From Scylla paramamosain (lineage: Eukaryota > Arthropoda > Malacostraca > Decapoda > Portunidae): a stretch of 64,000 nucleotides of DNA. Positions within the stretch are counted from its first letter, which is position 1. Each line of letters starts with the position of its first letter. Shown piece after piece: positions 38,230-58,977 of this stretch. The notes under the pieces are model-generated. The model saw only the letters and a list, made by a program, of their open reading frames with translations, ran no database searches and was not told the DNA's origin. The translations under genes were made by a program, and so were the position numbers. The stretch spans positions 34,432,997 through 34,496,996 of the forward strand of contig NC_087156.1 in the NCBI RefSeq assembly GCF_035594125.1, given 5' to 3'.

Positions 38230-38610
38230 CCTGTATATTCTCTTCTTGAATTAAACACGAAAAAAATATGGTACGATTTTCCGAAACAAAATAAACGTAT
38301 GTATCGGGACTATATTTTCTCTATTAATGTCATCTCTGTACATTTATAATAGAATCCTCTACGAAAAGAAAAAAAAAATAGTAACATACCAAACCATACA
38401 ATATTTTTTTTTCTTATCACTATTTTTCTATATTTCTTGTTGAATAATCTGCTTTTTTTTCTCCTCTACATTCGATTTAGAACCTAATCACGAAAAAGTA
38501 GCATACCAAAGCACACAATTTTTTTTTTTTTTATATTACAAATTTTCTAGTCTTTGTTGAGAATTCTATTTTTCTGTTAGCTTCCTTAATTGCTAACCAC
38601 TTTTTTTTTT
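38230..38610. repeat. Degenerate tandem repeat, ~120-bp period
   Basis: Repeated words in order: CACGAAAAA (38257, 38489), AGTA/GCATACCAAA (38381, 38499), CATACAATATTTTTTTT / CACACAATTTTTTTTTT, then TTCT(A)TAT/TCTAGTC-TTG-TTGA. At least two units; a third is suggested at the left. Confidence 0.55.
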
Positions 38611-38689
38611 TGTGTGTGTGTTTTTCGTCTAGTTTTCCATAGTCTGTTGTGGCTGAGACGGTGCCATCCTGAAGAAGAACTTATAGATT

Positions 38690-38824
38690 TGGCATTTGGG
38701 AACCATTACCCGGAGTGGATGCCCTTCCTACCCTCGGACCGTAGCCAGGATTAGAACCCGTGCGCCTGATGACCACTTGGCCCCCCAAAGCGCGCACGGT
38801 ACCACTGTACCACGGCGGCTCCCG
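38690..38824 (-). mobile_element. tRNA-derived SINE-like element
   Basis: On the minus strand: a head GGGAGCCGCCGTGGTACAGT, an A-box-like TGGTACAGTGGTA (38813-38800), then a B-box-like GGGTTCTAATCC (38759-38748), followed by a body with GGAAGGGCATCCACTCCGGG. A and B boxes of the pol III promoter at tRNA-like spacing and a non-tRNA body indicate a SINE. No target duplication was marked. Confidence 0.7.
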
Positions 38825-39388
38825 TTAATTGCTAACCACTCTGAGACATTTTTTCTCGTTATACAGCCACCTCCAAACACTGCACTGACTAGAAATTGCT
38901 GAACCTACTCTTTCTTGTAGATAGAAAAAAAAAAATCCATATATTGCTTTTTATGCTGTGAATTGTTGCGTGCAGTAGTTGAAAAGGTTAAGTCAAATTT
39001 ACGATGGTTCCATCGACGAACGCTTCATACTACGTCCTTGCTGAATGCGCTCTCCGTCTTTTACTCCTCTCCCTCCTCGTCTTTAGGTTTCGTTCCCTCC
39101 CTCCTTTCCGCGCCAGTTGTGTCGCGCAGGCGCTCCTACCACCCAGTGTTGTGTGGCTCCTTCCCTTTCTTACCCTCCATTCTCCTTCCCTGAAGTTTGC
39201 GAGGGAAAGGAGCTCCTAATAATAACCAGGGCTTAATAAAAGGATTATTCTGGGTTGTGTATCGTCAAAAATCCAATAACTAGGTTACCTTTGCCTGTAA
39301 TATTAAAAAAAAAAAAAAAAAAGGGATAATGGATGAACTATTCTTGTGTGGCCTGTTTTTCGTAAGCCGGATACTTTGTCAACACACA

Positions 39389-39445
<57 letters not shown>

Positions 39446-39572
39446 ACACGTCAAGTACTACAGAACCAAACAAAGGCAATTCACAATATTAATATTTCAA
39501 CGAACTCTATAGTAATTCTAGCCAGACTTGAAGTTCCACAAAGGGAGAGAAAATGAGAGAGAGATATATAAC

Positions 39573-39624
<52 letters not shown>

Positions 39625-39989
39625 TACGTCACAAAAGTTGCAGCAGACCAGTCACTGAAATCGTCCCCATCCATCCTCTTTAAAGTTTCAACGCACCACT
39701 CTTTACTACACGAGAACCCGGCAGTACATTTCATTCTAATCAACCTTACGACAGTCTTTCTAAAACCAAAACTCTGCGGGTGGTGACGAAAACACACATT
39801 ACGGATACTGCTACTGATCCACCCTGCCTTTGCTCCCCCTCCTCATGACGCCTCCACGCACACAGCAGGTAGGTTGGGAGGTGGGGAGGATGGGTGGGGA
39901 GGAATGGTAGGGCAGGGACTCCGGGACACTCTTGACACGCCTATCCAGAAATAGTCCGGCAGCACGGGAGGCCATGGCAGTCATGGCGC

Positions 39990-39990
<1 letters not shown>

Positions 39991-40046
<56 letters not shown>

Positions 40047-40135
40047 TATGTCGCGTCTCGCACACATGTTGGCAACTCACGTACGCGTCCCACCTGAAGC
40101 TTTTAAAACTTTGCTACTACGGGACGAGACGAGCC

Positions 40136-40222
<87 letters not shown>
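39991..40222. repeat. (GT)n and (GA)n pair
   Basis: (GT)n at 39991-40044 and (GA)n at 40140-40222, separated by about 95 bp of unique sequence. Confidence 0.95.
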
Positions 40223-40844
40223 CACTCCTGCGTCATTCACTCCCTTATCTCTTTTATTAACTGAAAAAATATATCACAATATCGAACACCCACACTGAAT
40301 AAAAACTATATATATGGAAATGCCAATGCAGCATGTTTACGAAGTTCAATCACTGGAGTTATATATTCCCAACTTCACCTATTCGTCCTCCACACAACAC
40401 TAGGCTCAAAACAAGTACAAAACAAGCATATAGACACAAGGGGACACGGGTCAGAGCCAGCTATGTGAACTCTATAATGTGTTGGATTGACTTAACTCCG
40501 TTCTGGTTTCCCCACCTCCCTCACAGCGTACCTCATCCCCTCAGACCGTCAATAACACACCGCGCTTCCCGCAGGATCGTGCCGCGTCAAACAACCTACG
40601 CTGCAATCCCTGAGCGTCTCCCTTCCTACCTCTCCCTGACGGTGAATGCGGGGGCAGTGAAATATACGGATAAGTAGTAGTTTTAGCTCACTCATGCGTC
40701 TTGGAATCAACAGGAACAATAGATTTTACGTTTTTTGCTTTATCTTTTAAAGTACTACACAGGCCACATGCACGAAAAGAAACGTGAAATTGCGCAGGAA
40801 TACACCCGCCACACGCAAGTATTGGCACGCTAACTTGTGAGCGC

Positions 40845-40937
<93 letters not shown>
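40845..40937. repeat. (CA)n microsatellite
   Basis: About 93 bp of CA, beginning as GCGC(A) and GCAC units. Confidence 0.95.
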
Positions 40938-40940
<3 letters not shown>

Positions 40941-42043
40941 CAGAACCTCTTTTTTTTTTCTTTTTTTTTCCCTTTCTAGTCAGGTGTGGCGGCCTTAAAG
41001 ATCCGGTTCTTCCGCACCCACCGCTTCAACTCCGCCCAAACAACAGCCACTCTTCCTCAGTGGCTAGTCGGTGTACTCCCCAGCACGACGCCTGTCACAC
41101 ACACTACTCTGCCACACGTGCCCCGCTACACTACCTTACCCCGCCACGCACCTTCAGTCAGGATAATCAACATTACGCAACGGAGAGACACAGCAATTCC
41201 TTCACCTTATGGTCGGGGTGCTCGTGATGCAGGCAGCCGGAGCCTTTCTCCTTCACACCAGCTGGCGGCAGAAGGTGCAAAGCGAGTGCCAGCCGTGTAA
41301 TCCTTCCTCATACGCATCAAACACATGGGATAGAGTGTCCGAGGCGCTACACATACACCTGAGGAAAACTCAGGCTACAGCCGAGGCAAGTGTCACCTTC
41401 GTATCGGTCCCAGAGGCGCTCCAGCAGGCTCCCAGGCGCCATGGCTCCTAACACTGACTGACTGACGCAAGGTTGGTGTTCAGGAGCGAGCCGAGGGTTA
41501 CATTATTTTCTCAACATGGCGGGACAAATAGCGCTCCGTTTCGGTTCCCCTGGCTTCGTAGCTATTTTCTCGCTCGCGTGTGTTGATTACAGTTAATTAC
41601 TTCCGTGTGATTACTCTAGCCTACGTAAGGCGCCCATAAGAACCCACGTTCGTTCATGATCACGCTGACTTGCATGACATTACTGGGTATGCTTCGCCTC
41701 AGCCGTGGTCAGAATTCATGGACACAATCAGTGACAGACCCACCTCCTACTCCACATCCCCCCAGCCACCAATCCCTCACCTAACCCTCTACCCTAATGT
41801 CTCCTCCCTCCGTCCATCCCCACCCCCTGTCCTCGCCCGCAACCCTCACGCACCACTTCGCGGGACCAGCTGTAGACACTAACGAGGAGTGATTTAAGTG
41901 AAGCAGGACGCTGACTGTCACACACGACGGCGGACAACATAAGAACGAAAGAATAAAGAATTAAAAGCCAAAGCCAAAACCAAAACCAAGCTAAGAGGAA
42001 GAGTAAACACGATCACAGAATAACAAACAAAAGGAAGAGAGAT

Positions 42044-42090
<47 letters not shown>

Positions 42091-42537
42091 AACCAGAGGG
42101 AAAAAAATGCCCAAAATGAAGAAGAAAAAAAAATACACACGTCGATGAAAAAAAGGAAAGAAAATAAAGAACCAGATAACAGGGAAGTAAATGCGATGAG
42201 ATAACAGAAAGCAATTACATGACTCTGTTGATAAGGACCCTCCTCTCGCAGACGACGCTTCACAGTAGCAGCGGAAGGAAGGAATAAAGATAAACGAAAT
42301 TAATAAGGAAATGAAGTGAAATATCGAGGAAGTGGCAGTCACGGCAGGATTAGAAAGGAAGAATAAAGAGATTAGGGGAATGGGGAGCAGGTGAGGGGAA
42401 GGTAGTGTGTGGGTGAGGGAGCAAGCAAACCAGGCAGGAAGATATGGAGGAGGTGGTGGTGCAGGTGGAAGAAACAAAACACTTGATGCAAACTCTCTTC
42501 TCTCTTAAATCTTGAGGCTCGTGTGACATAAACCAAG

Positions 42538-44599
<2,062 letters not shown>

Positions 44600-44600
<1 letters not shown>

Positions 44601-45205
44601 TTCTTCTTATTTTACTCGAATAATCTGTGGGAAATGAGGGCATATTATCATTTTTTTCTTTTATTTCTTTTTCTTTTTTTTACTTTATTTCGCTCAGGTG
44701 ACCCACGAGAAAATATGCTGGTGTCGCAAGGTTCCCCGTTCTTTTTATTTAACTACAGGTATCTACGAGATAAAATGAATATGTAACAACCTTCTTCCCT
44801 TCTTCTAATTTCACGCGAATCAACAACAGAAAAGATTAAAATTTTCCATCAATTCACTCTGATCATCTACAAAAAAAAAAAAAAAAAAAAAGACGTTGCA
44901 TTTTTTTCTCTCCTTTCTTATGATTCCATTCGAACCACGTACATGATGAGATGGCTGTGCGGCAGTTTCTCTCTCCTTTTTTCTTTCGTTTTTTTTTCTT
45001 TTTTCACTCAAATCACCTACGGAAGAACAAAGACCCTAGAGCATTTTTTCCTTTACTTATGACTTCACTCGAATCATCAACGGGAGAGAGGAAAAAAAAA
45101 TATGTAGCATTTTTCCTTCCGTTATGATTTTACTGTCATCATCTACGAGAGGGAAAAATTAATAAACATGTAACATTTTTCCTTTCGTTATAACTTCATT
45201 GTGAT
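44600..45205. repeat. Degenerate tandem array, 55-80-bp units
   Basis: About nine or ten units share the pattern TTATGATTTCACTCGAATCA, then (A)TC(A/T)ACG(G/A)GAGA, an A-run, then ATGTAACATTTTTCCTTTC. Unit starts are near 44605, 44680, 44746, 44806, 44853, 44918, 45000, 45058, 45124 and 45188. The last unit runs into a (GA)n tract. No protein-coding content. Confidence 0.75.

Positions 45206-45207
<2 letters not shown>

Positions 45208-45284
<77 letters not shown>
45208..45284. repeat. (GA)n microsatellite
   Basis: About 77 bp of GA closing the degenerate tandem array. Confidence 0.95.
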
Positions 45285-45292
<8 letters not shown>

Positions 45293-46477
45293 TGCGTGTG
45301 TGAAGCAGTTCCCTTTCTCCTTCCTTTACTCCTTCCACGGGCCAGACATTCAAGCATACAAACTCCTCTACGGACAAACGCGCAAGGATAAAGGCACACA
45401 AGTCTCGGTGGAGTTGGTCTGTTTGTTTACACTTTGCCTGGGTTTTTAAAAGTAGCACGTGTTGTTGACTTCTTAAGGTTGGCTTTCTAATGACGCCGGG
45501 GCAACGGGACCGTCTTGGCACCCGAGGCGAGGCGGCGGTGCGTCTTATTATACCGCTTCGTTCTGCTTCTTTCGAGGTACTACGGTACGTGAGGACAAAA
45601 AGGGAGGTATGTAGAGGGACTGGATAAAGAGTGTGGAAGGGAAGGGTGGAATGAAAGTAGTGTTGTGAGGAGAGAATAGGCGTGGACAGGGAGACAAAAT
45701 AAAGAAGCGGTGGAGTGAAAGGGGATAAATGTGAGAGTAGGGTACAGTAAGAAAGGGGAGTAAACACGAATGAGAGGAAGGAAGAAATGTAAAAGTAAGT
45801 GGGTAGCAAGATATAAAAGGGAAGTGGATAGGGGAGAGGGAATGGAAAAACTGAGGAGGGTAGGATACAGGAAGTGGGGGAGGGGAGAGAACATACAAGC
45901 AGGTAGGGGGATAATGATATATAAAAGAGGAGAGGGGGAGAAGGAAAGAGAAAGAGAGGGAGGGGAAGGATGTGGAGATGCGAAGAGGGATGGAGAAGTG
46001 GGAAAGGGAGATGAAAATAAATAAAGTGGGGAAAGGAAAGGGAGATGGTTTGAGTATAGAAATAGAAAGAGATGGAAGAAGACGGAATAAGGAAGGACAG
46101 AGACACGGAAAGGAGAGGTTAAGACACAAGGACGTAAGACGAGACGGAATATGAAAGTTGACTGGCAAAACAATGTGGAAAGTGATGTGTAGGTATGCGC
46201 TGGATGACAAATCTCTCTACCTCATGACTTCTAAAGCCTTTACACACACACATAGCCCCTCACCAGCACACACAAAGAGAACGTCAGTCAGAAGGCACCG
46301 GGGACTGGCACTAAATTACGTTCCCTTCCTTGCTCTATTCTTATTGTTAACGCAGACTTACGTGATAAAGGAAAAGGTGAAAAAATATGTATGACGGAAG
46401 AAAAGCGAGAAATGTAAGACACGATGCTTTGAGAAATCATTTTTTTCTCTCTGCTTCAAGTTCCAAGGAAGCGATAC
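45285..46477. other. Purine-rich block, no gene seen
   Basis: A GC-rich 250 bp (45290-45590) is followed by a plus strand strongly enriched in G and A from about 45590 to 46150. Long open frames on the minus strand (Ser/Phe/Pro-rich) come from this composition. Confidence 0.65.
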
Positions 46478-46574
46478 GGAAGGAAGGAAGGAAGGAAGGA
46501 AGGAAGGAAGGAAGGAAGGAAGGAAGGAAGGAAGGAAGGAAGGAAGGAAGGAAGGAAGGAAGGAAGGAAGGAAG
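46478..46574. repeat. (GGAA)n microsatellite
   Basis: About 97 bp of AAGG units, nearly perfect. Confidence 0.95.
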
Positions 46575-47245
46575 GGAGAGCATAACGGAAGATTGAATGG
46601 AAATCTGGAATGAGGAAAGAGTAAGTTAAGAAAGAAAAGAGGGAAGAATTGAGTGAGGGAATGGAGGAAGGAAGGGAAGGAAAAAGAAGGGACAAGAGGA
46701 AAGAAGTGAAAACGGAAATTAATGGAAAAACAATAACAGAGAAAAATGAAAGAAAAAAAGAGGAAGGAAAAAACAGAAGGAAGGAAGGAAGGAAGGAAAA
46801 GGGAAAGGTAGCTGGAAATGAATGAATGAATGAATGAATGAATGAAAGGAATGAATGAACGAACGAACGAAGGAACGAAGGAAGGAAAGAACAGACGGAG
46901 GGAACGCTGCGAAAGAAGGAAAGAAGGAAAGAAGGAAGGAAGGAAGGAAGGAAGGAAGGAAAGAACAGACGGAGGGAACGCTGGGAAGGAAGGAAGAAAA
47001 GAAGGAAGGAAGGAAGGAAAGAACAGACGGAGGGAACGCTGGGAAGGAAGGAAGGAAAGAACAGACGGAGGGAACGCGGGGAAGAAAGGAAGGAACGAAC
47101 GAACGAACCAACAAATGTACAAACGAACGAAAAGGAGGGAGAAAGGGAACGCTAGGGAAGGAAGGAAGAAAGGATGGAAAGGTAGAAGAGAAGGAAGGAA
47201 GGAAGGAGGGAAGGAAGGCAGGGAACACTGGGAAGGTAGGATATA
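46575..47245. repeat. GGAA-rich region with embedded minisatellite
   Basis: Degenerate GGAA/GAAT/GAAC runs surround four copies of AAGAACAGACGGAGGGAACG (near 46887, 46961, 47019 and 47057), spaced by variable GGAA tracts; weaker relatives lie near 47138 and 47217. Confidence 0.85.
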
Positions 47246-47453
47246 CTTTACCTGTGGTTTGCAATGGGAGGCATCCACCACATCACGTTCTCCTGTAATA
47301 TTAAGATCCTTGGGGAAACAACAAGAGCACGGGCAGGAAGGAGAGAGAGAGAAAAAAAAATATACGAGCAGAAAGCCTGGAGAAGAAAAAATAAAACAAG
47401 TGTGAGGAGGAGAGGGAAAGAGGAAGAGGAAGGAAGCAACAAGAGTGGTTATG

Positions 47454-47696
<243 letters not shown>

Positions 47697-48202
47697 GGAT
47701 GATGTCAGAAAAACGATAAACAAGTGATGGGAAGACGGAGGGAAAGGAGATAGGCAGGGAGGGAGAAAGAGAAAGAGACGAGGAAGGCAAGGAGAGGAGA
47801 AAGAAGGGAAGGTCATGAGAAAGGAGAGACGGAGGAACGATAAAAGAAAAGAGATGGGCAAAAGAAAGTAAAAAGTGCCTGGGAAACGTGAGAAGGTAAG
47901 ACAACACTAAAGAAAAAAAAAGTAAAAAGTAAAAGAAGCAAGCAAGGAGGGAAGGAAAGCGTAAGAGGATACAGAGGAGTGAGTAAATAAAGAACGGAAG
48001 GAAAGCAAGGAAGGAAAGACGGAAAATTCAGGAAGAGGAAACACGCCATGAAATCCTCCAAAGGTAAGAAGGCAACAGGGGCACTCAAGGGATGGTGGTG
48101 GTGGTGGTGGTGGTGGTGGTGGTCAGGTAGATATCCAGGAATCGAGTTAAGTACGGCATCCAAATGTCTTATCTCAGCCACCGTTCAATACCACGGCTCC
48201 TG

Positions 48203-49974
<1,772 letters not shown>

Positions 49975-49999
49975 AGTTTGAATGGACCAAAGACTGCAT

Positions 50000-51536
50000 G
50001 AATGAACTGAAAACGAGAGAAGTCAAAGGAAATAAGTGATAGAAGCAGCATGGAAATGAAGGAGAGGAGGAAGATGAATAAATACACTAGAGTACATTAA
50101 GTGATGCTGCCACTCGGGTACACTTGGAGCGTGAGTGAGTTAGGTTACGTTACATATACTCCTATAAAGATATATATACTTAGGTACTTGGGAATGACTT
50201 AACTCGGAATTTTGTTGTCTCTAATGCTGGACTCTTTTTTGCAGCTTTTCCTATTTATAAAACCGCTATTTACTTCTAATCTTCCTATAAATCTGTCTTC
50301 CATCTCTTTTCCAGTCAGGCTTTCAACTCTCGAGGTCTTTTCCTACGCTCTCCTTCCTTGACTAAAAATACTGATGCTAATAATAAATACGTAAATAAAT
50401 AGAAAGGATCTATAAAGGTTCTGGAAAATTGGTTAGGCCTTTAATTGCTGGAAATTCTTAATACCTCACAGACTCAACATTCATCAAACTTCGAGCTCCA
50501 GAAAATTTCAACATATTCAGTCGCTAGCTTTATTGCACACTAACCTTTATCAACAGTATTTCATCAAACGTGAGACAGCCTAGAAGTGAAAGAGTTACGA
50601 GAAGCTACCGTGGTGCAGTGAAGGAGAGTGAGTGTGCACGCCAAGGGTTCGAGTCGCACGTGTCGTGCCGCTGCTTCAATCGCCTCTCACTCGTCTCCTA
50701 ATTAATGCCAAGAATAGTAAGGGCATTCATCTCCAGCAAGGAAAGGAACACAGCACTGCCACTTTGTGTTATGATAAGTCGATGTCACGGTCTCCACTTT
50801 ACGGCAGTTTCCAGAAATGAACTTTGAAGTGAACTAATACACAAAAAACACTTGTAATCATGTTGCATTATACTTAAAAATTAAAAAGTTGGTATACGTG
50901 GAAGCAAGTTTTGGATAATTTGTTTATCAGAAAACTTTGCCTTTCACGACGATTTATTAGGGGAAGGAAAGCCAAGGTGAGCGTGTCTACCCTCCTGCCA
51001 GAAGCCTCGTTCACTGTCACTGCCGTCATCCCCATGTCAAGTCTTTACTCTCTCCCTGGCGAGTATTTAAGGTTTACAGTTTATTTCATGGTACATTTAT
51101 GGTTTGTACGATACACACATTGAGGGGTGCAGTAGGGTGCATATGCTGAGTAAGGGTACAGATTAATTTAAGGTAGGTAGTTTGGTAACGATCATCTGAG
51201 GGTACGTACGCCTCGCCAAACTGTCTATATTTAATTGAAGTATACTCTTAGCTCACAAACACCTATACAATACAGGTAGCCAATATATACCTGTAGCATA
51301 AACACGTAGCCAACAATGGCGTACTTGCATGACGTTTAGGGTAATCACAATACAGATACACGGAATGGGCCGGAACAACCCTGCCGCCACCCGTGCCTCT
51401 CTGCCTCCACACCACCTCCCAGTACTGAATGATTCGTGAAACCTCAACAAAACACCAGTAAATATTCACCTCTTGAGTCAATTTAATCAAAACTCCACGA
51501 AGCGTCAGGTAAAAATAAATAAATAAATAAATAAAA

Positions 51537-51573
<37 letters not shown>

Positions 51574-51840
51574 ATATATTTACGAGTACTTATCTATTGA
51601 AGACACAACAATATATTTTTCTTCATAATGGTATTTCATCTGCAGTCTTTTCCCCGTGACAGCAGGTGAGCGAGGTCGGTGTTCCCTGCAGCTTAAAGCA
51701 CAAACAACAAAGCATGAAAAAAACAGAGCGATGAAAAAAAAAAAAAAAGAGAGAGCGGGAGGAGGAAGAGGTAAAATTTTGAAGGCTTTGCAGGGAAACT
51801 CCGTGTACGTAAACTTTCTTTAGCATGCACTGGCGAAATT
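50000..51840. other. Mostly unique intergenic DNA
   Basis: No gene recognised. Contains a tRNA/SINE-like head (50605-50690) and an (AAAT)n tract (51510-51575). Confidence 0.6.
50605..50690 (+). mobile_element. tRNA-like SINE head
   Basis: An A-box-like TGGTGCAGTGAAGG (50611-50624) and a B-box-like GGTTCGAGTCG (50646-50656) lie at tRNA-like spacing. There is no clear acceptor stem or CCA context, so a SINE fragment or tRNA pseudogene is more likely than a working tRNA. Confidence 0.5.
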
Positions 51841-51850
51841 TAAGCAGCAT

Positions 51851-51851
<1 letters not shown>

Positions 51852-51944
<93 letters not shown>
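51852..51944. repeat. (GA)n microsatellite
   Basis: About 93 bp of GA. Confidence 0.95.
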
Positions 51945-51946
<2 letters not shown>

Positions 51947-52109
51947 AAACATTCTTCTTTTCTCTTGTATACACTCGCAAAAGCCTCCCAGAGCCAAAGA
52001 CAAACCAGCCCTTGTTTCCCCGTCAGTCGTGGCCGCGGCGCAGAGTGTTCCCATTATGTCCTCGCAAGGTTAAGAAAGATATAAAGCGGAGGGCCGTGAT
52101 GGTGCAGTA

Positions 52110-52231
52110 GAGGAGGAGGAGGAGGAGGAGGAGGAGGAGGAGGAGGAGGAGGAGGAGGAGGAGAAGGAGGAAAAGTACAAGAACAAGAAGAAAAAGAAGA
52201 ACAAGAAGAACAAAAACAAGAACAAGAAAAG

Positions 52232-52270
<39 letters not shown>

Positions 52271-52380
52271 AACAACAATAACAACAACAATAACAACAAC
52301 AATAACAACAACAATAACAACAATAAGAAAATAACAACAACAACAACAACAACAACAAAAGGAAGAGGGGGAGGAAAAGG
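52110..52380. repeat. (GGA)n and (CAA)n trinucleotide tracts
   Basis: GGA units at about 52110-52165, degenerate AAGAAC units, then AAC/AAT units at 52230-52356. The plus strand stays purine-rich to about 52610. Confidence 0.9.
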
Positions 52381-52975
52381 AGGATAAATAGTGAGAACCA
52401 AATAAAATAAGAAAAGACGAATACGAGGAGAAAAACAAAGGAGAAAAACGAAGAAAAGAAGGAAAAATACAAGCAAAGGGAGGAGAAAATTAGACATAAC
52501 ATGAGCAGGAGAAAAAGATTTAAGAGAAAAAAAAGTGAAAAAGATCGAGAGAAAAGAAGGACAGGGGAAACAGGAATAAGAGAAGAAAGACAAGAAATAT
52601 TAGTAAAGACAGAGGTTAGTATAAGCTGAGCCGTCTTAACAACAACTTAATCATGAAAAGGCCACACAAAATAGACGGACACCTTGCCAAACACAGAACA
52701 ACCTTTATGAGTACACAAACCCACGTCATGTCAGTCAGCCAGCCAGTCAGTAAGCCAGTCCGTCAGTCAGGCAGTCAGTAGCGTTCCCTCCCACCAAATT
52801 AGTCGTTTAGAATCCCAGGTATACCTTCAGTTCACACGGCAATCATTTCCCTTCACACCTCCACCCAATACCCAAACTTTTATAGTGTCAATAGAAAAGC
52901 GTACTTCTATAAACGAATCTGTTATTTGCCTCCCAACGAGTGGACTGGGGAACGGACTGACACGTGTAATACCTG

Positions 52976-54650
<1,675 letters not shown>

Positions 54651-54741
<91 letters not shown>

Positions 54742-54960
54742 CAACAATCTAAACGAAAAAGAATACCAGAAAACCTTGCGCCAGACAACAACACCACCAC
54801 CACCACCACTACCTCCATCTCCACCACCACCACCACCACCACTACCTCCATCTTCACCACCACCCACCACCACCACTACCTCCATCTTCACCACCACTAC
54901 CACCACCACCACCACCACCACCACCACCGTTACCTCCATCACCACCACCACCACCGCCAG
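54651..54960. repeat. (CA)n followed by (ACC)n-based minisatellite
   Basis: (CA)n at 54651-54738. From 54788 to 54955, ACC runs alternate with CACTACCTCCATCTTCACC (about four units of roughly 45 bp). Confidence 0.9.
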
Positions 54961-54999
54961 CGTCACATACCGTCGCTACTGGCAAGGCAACAACAAGAG

Positions 55000-57360
<2,361 letters not shown>

Positions 57361-57374
57361 GCGCCGCAGGGATC

Positions 57375-57690
57375 TAGGAGTGTAGGAAGTTACAGTAGGA
57401 GCATAACCCGTTCTGTGCCGCAATACACACCCAAGAAGGCAGTTTTGATGTGTATTTCTGTCCCTCTATTAGCCAGTTCAAGATTTTTTTCTTTTCTGGT
57501 CTTGTGTGTTAAATAGGAGATAGATAGGAGTGTAGGTCGGTGTAGTGGGTGAATAACTCGCTCTATACTACAATACACACCCAGGGCAGTAGTTTTTATG
57601 TATATCTGGCATGTCTCTGTCCCTCTATCAGTCTATCTGAGTGTTGTTTTTCTTTTCTTGTCTTCCTACGTGTGATGGAGGCTGACTAAT
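57375..57690. repeat. Diverged tandem duplication, ~160-bp unit
   Basis: Two units share GGAGTGTAGG, CAATACACACCCA, CTGTCCCTCTAT(T/C)AG and TTTTTCTTTTCT(G/T)GTCTT in the same order (57376 on and 57528 on). Confidence 0.8.
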
Positions 57691-57699
57691 GATAGAGAA

Positions 57700-57901
57700 A
57701 AGGAAGAAATGAAGTTTAGTTATTTAATGATCCTCAAAATACTTCCAGGATTTTGTGTTTACGTCTGCCCTTTTTTGTTTTCCAACCTCGGATTTTGTCT
57801 GTACATTCATGTAAAAACATATCTGTAGAATTCGGTGTTCATATCTGTTTGTTTTGTTTTTCTGCATGTATTCGAGTCTGTGTCTGCTTGTCCGTTTTGA
57901 T

Positions 57902-57941
<40 letters not shown>

Positions 57942-58320
57942 GACCGCACAATACAAAAATAAAAACACTGATCTATTTAAATCCCCATCTGAAGAGAAAG
58001 GTTTCCACAAGACGCCTCACCTCCCCCCTCGACACCAATCAGGCCTCGTCTCGCTCCATCCTTCCACATGACTGCATCCATTTTCGATGAGTCTCGGCTA
58101 TTATACATCGTTACGTCATTGTAGATTCTCTCTATTAAAGCGGATTCCATATCAAGAAAGAAAAATAATAATAAAATCGCCCCTTCGCTATTCAGAGGGG
58201 CAGGTTGAAGGAGTCGAGACTGAATAGAGGCGTGTCTAGAGTGTGCTGTGGCAGAATGACCCTCCTGAATGCTAATGCTGGTCAGACAAACCCCACTGTC
58301 TCCTTAACAATAAGCATGAA
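57700..58320. other. Non-coding stretch
   Basis: Contains a small tandem repeat around GGATTTTGT(C/G)T (57745-57850) and (CT)n at 57904-57940. No gene recognised. Confidence 0.6.
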
Positions 58321-58328
58321 TTTGGTTT

Positions 58329-58760
58329 GGGAAAAGGATGGGAAGGGGGAACAGAAGGGAGGGGAACTGAGGGGAAAGGGGGAAAAGAGAGAGATGAGCA
58401 AAAAGAAAAGAGGAGTAAAAAGGAAGACAGAAGGGAAGGAAAATTGAAGGGAAAAGAAGAGAAGGAAAGGGAACAGAAGGGAAGGGGAATTGAAGGGAAA
58501 AGAACAGAAGGAAAGGGAAAGAAGAGGGAGGACATAAGAGTAGAAGAATTGGAGGGAAAAGAACAGAACGAAAGAGAACAAAAGGGGAATGGAAAACATA
58601 AGGGGGAAGGGGAATAAAAGAAAGGAGAACAGAAGGGAAGAACAAGAAGAGAAAGGAAGAAGAACGGAAGGAAAAGGAAACTGAAGGAAAAAAGAGGAAC
58701 AGAAGAGAAGGAAAATCGAAGAGAGAGGAGAACGGAGGGGAAGAAAAGAATATTAATAAA
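58329..58760. repeat. Polypurine degenerate tandem repeat
   Basis: The plus strand is almost all G and A for about 430 bp, made of recurring words such as GGAACAGAAGGGAAGGGGAA and GAAGGGAAAAGAACAGAA. Open frames on either strand follow from this composition. Confidence 0.85.
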
Positions 58761-58939
58761 AATGACGAAAATAAAGGGAAAACAGAACAAAGGCAATGAG
58801 GAAAGAAGAAACCAGAAGACGATAAAAGAGAGTACAGAACAGAAATCAAACATTGCTTGAGGGAAAAAATAAAAGACAACATTTCCGAAACACGGCACCA
58901 ACATGCTCAGAACACTCACCCATTTGTTACAGTGCACGA

Positions 58940-58971
<32 letters not shown>

Positions 58972-58977
58972 TCAAAA

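Larger units (their letters stand above)
38825..42537. other. Microsatellite-rich intergenic DNA
   Basis: Holds (CA)n at 39383-39440 and 39570-39622, (GT)n at 39991-40044, (GA)n at 40140-40222, (CA)n at 40845-40937 and 42041-42088, plus A and T tracts. The stretch 40980-41520 is of higher GC and contains short open frames on both strands without family resemblance; it could be 5' untranslated or promoter sequence of a transcript, but nothing proves it. Confidence 0.6.

Noticed and set aside
40986..41451. Plus-strand frames of 104 and 80 codons in GC-richer DNA
   Set aside because: No family resemblance, overlapping in different frames, and no convincing splice signals.
45159..47281. Open frames of about 200-315 codons on the minus strand, rich in Ser, Phe and Pro
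   Set aside because: They follow from the purine-rich plus strand and from (GA)n and (GGAA)n tracts. Several overlapping frames are open at once and none shows domain-like sequence.
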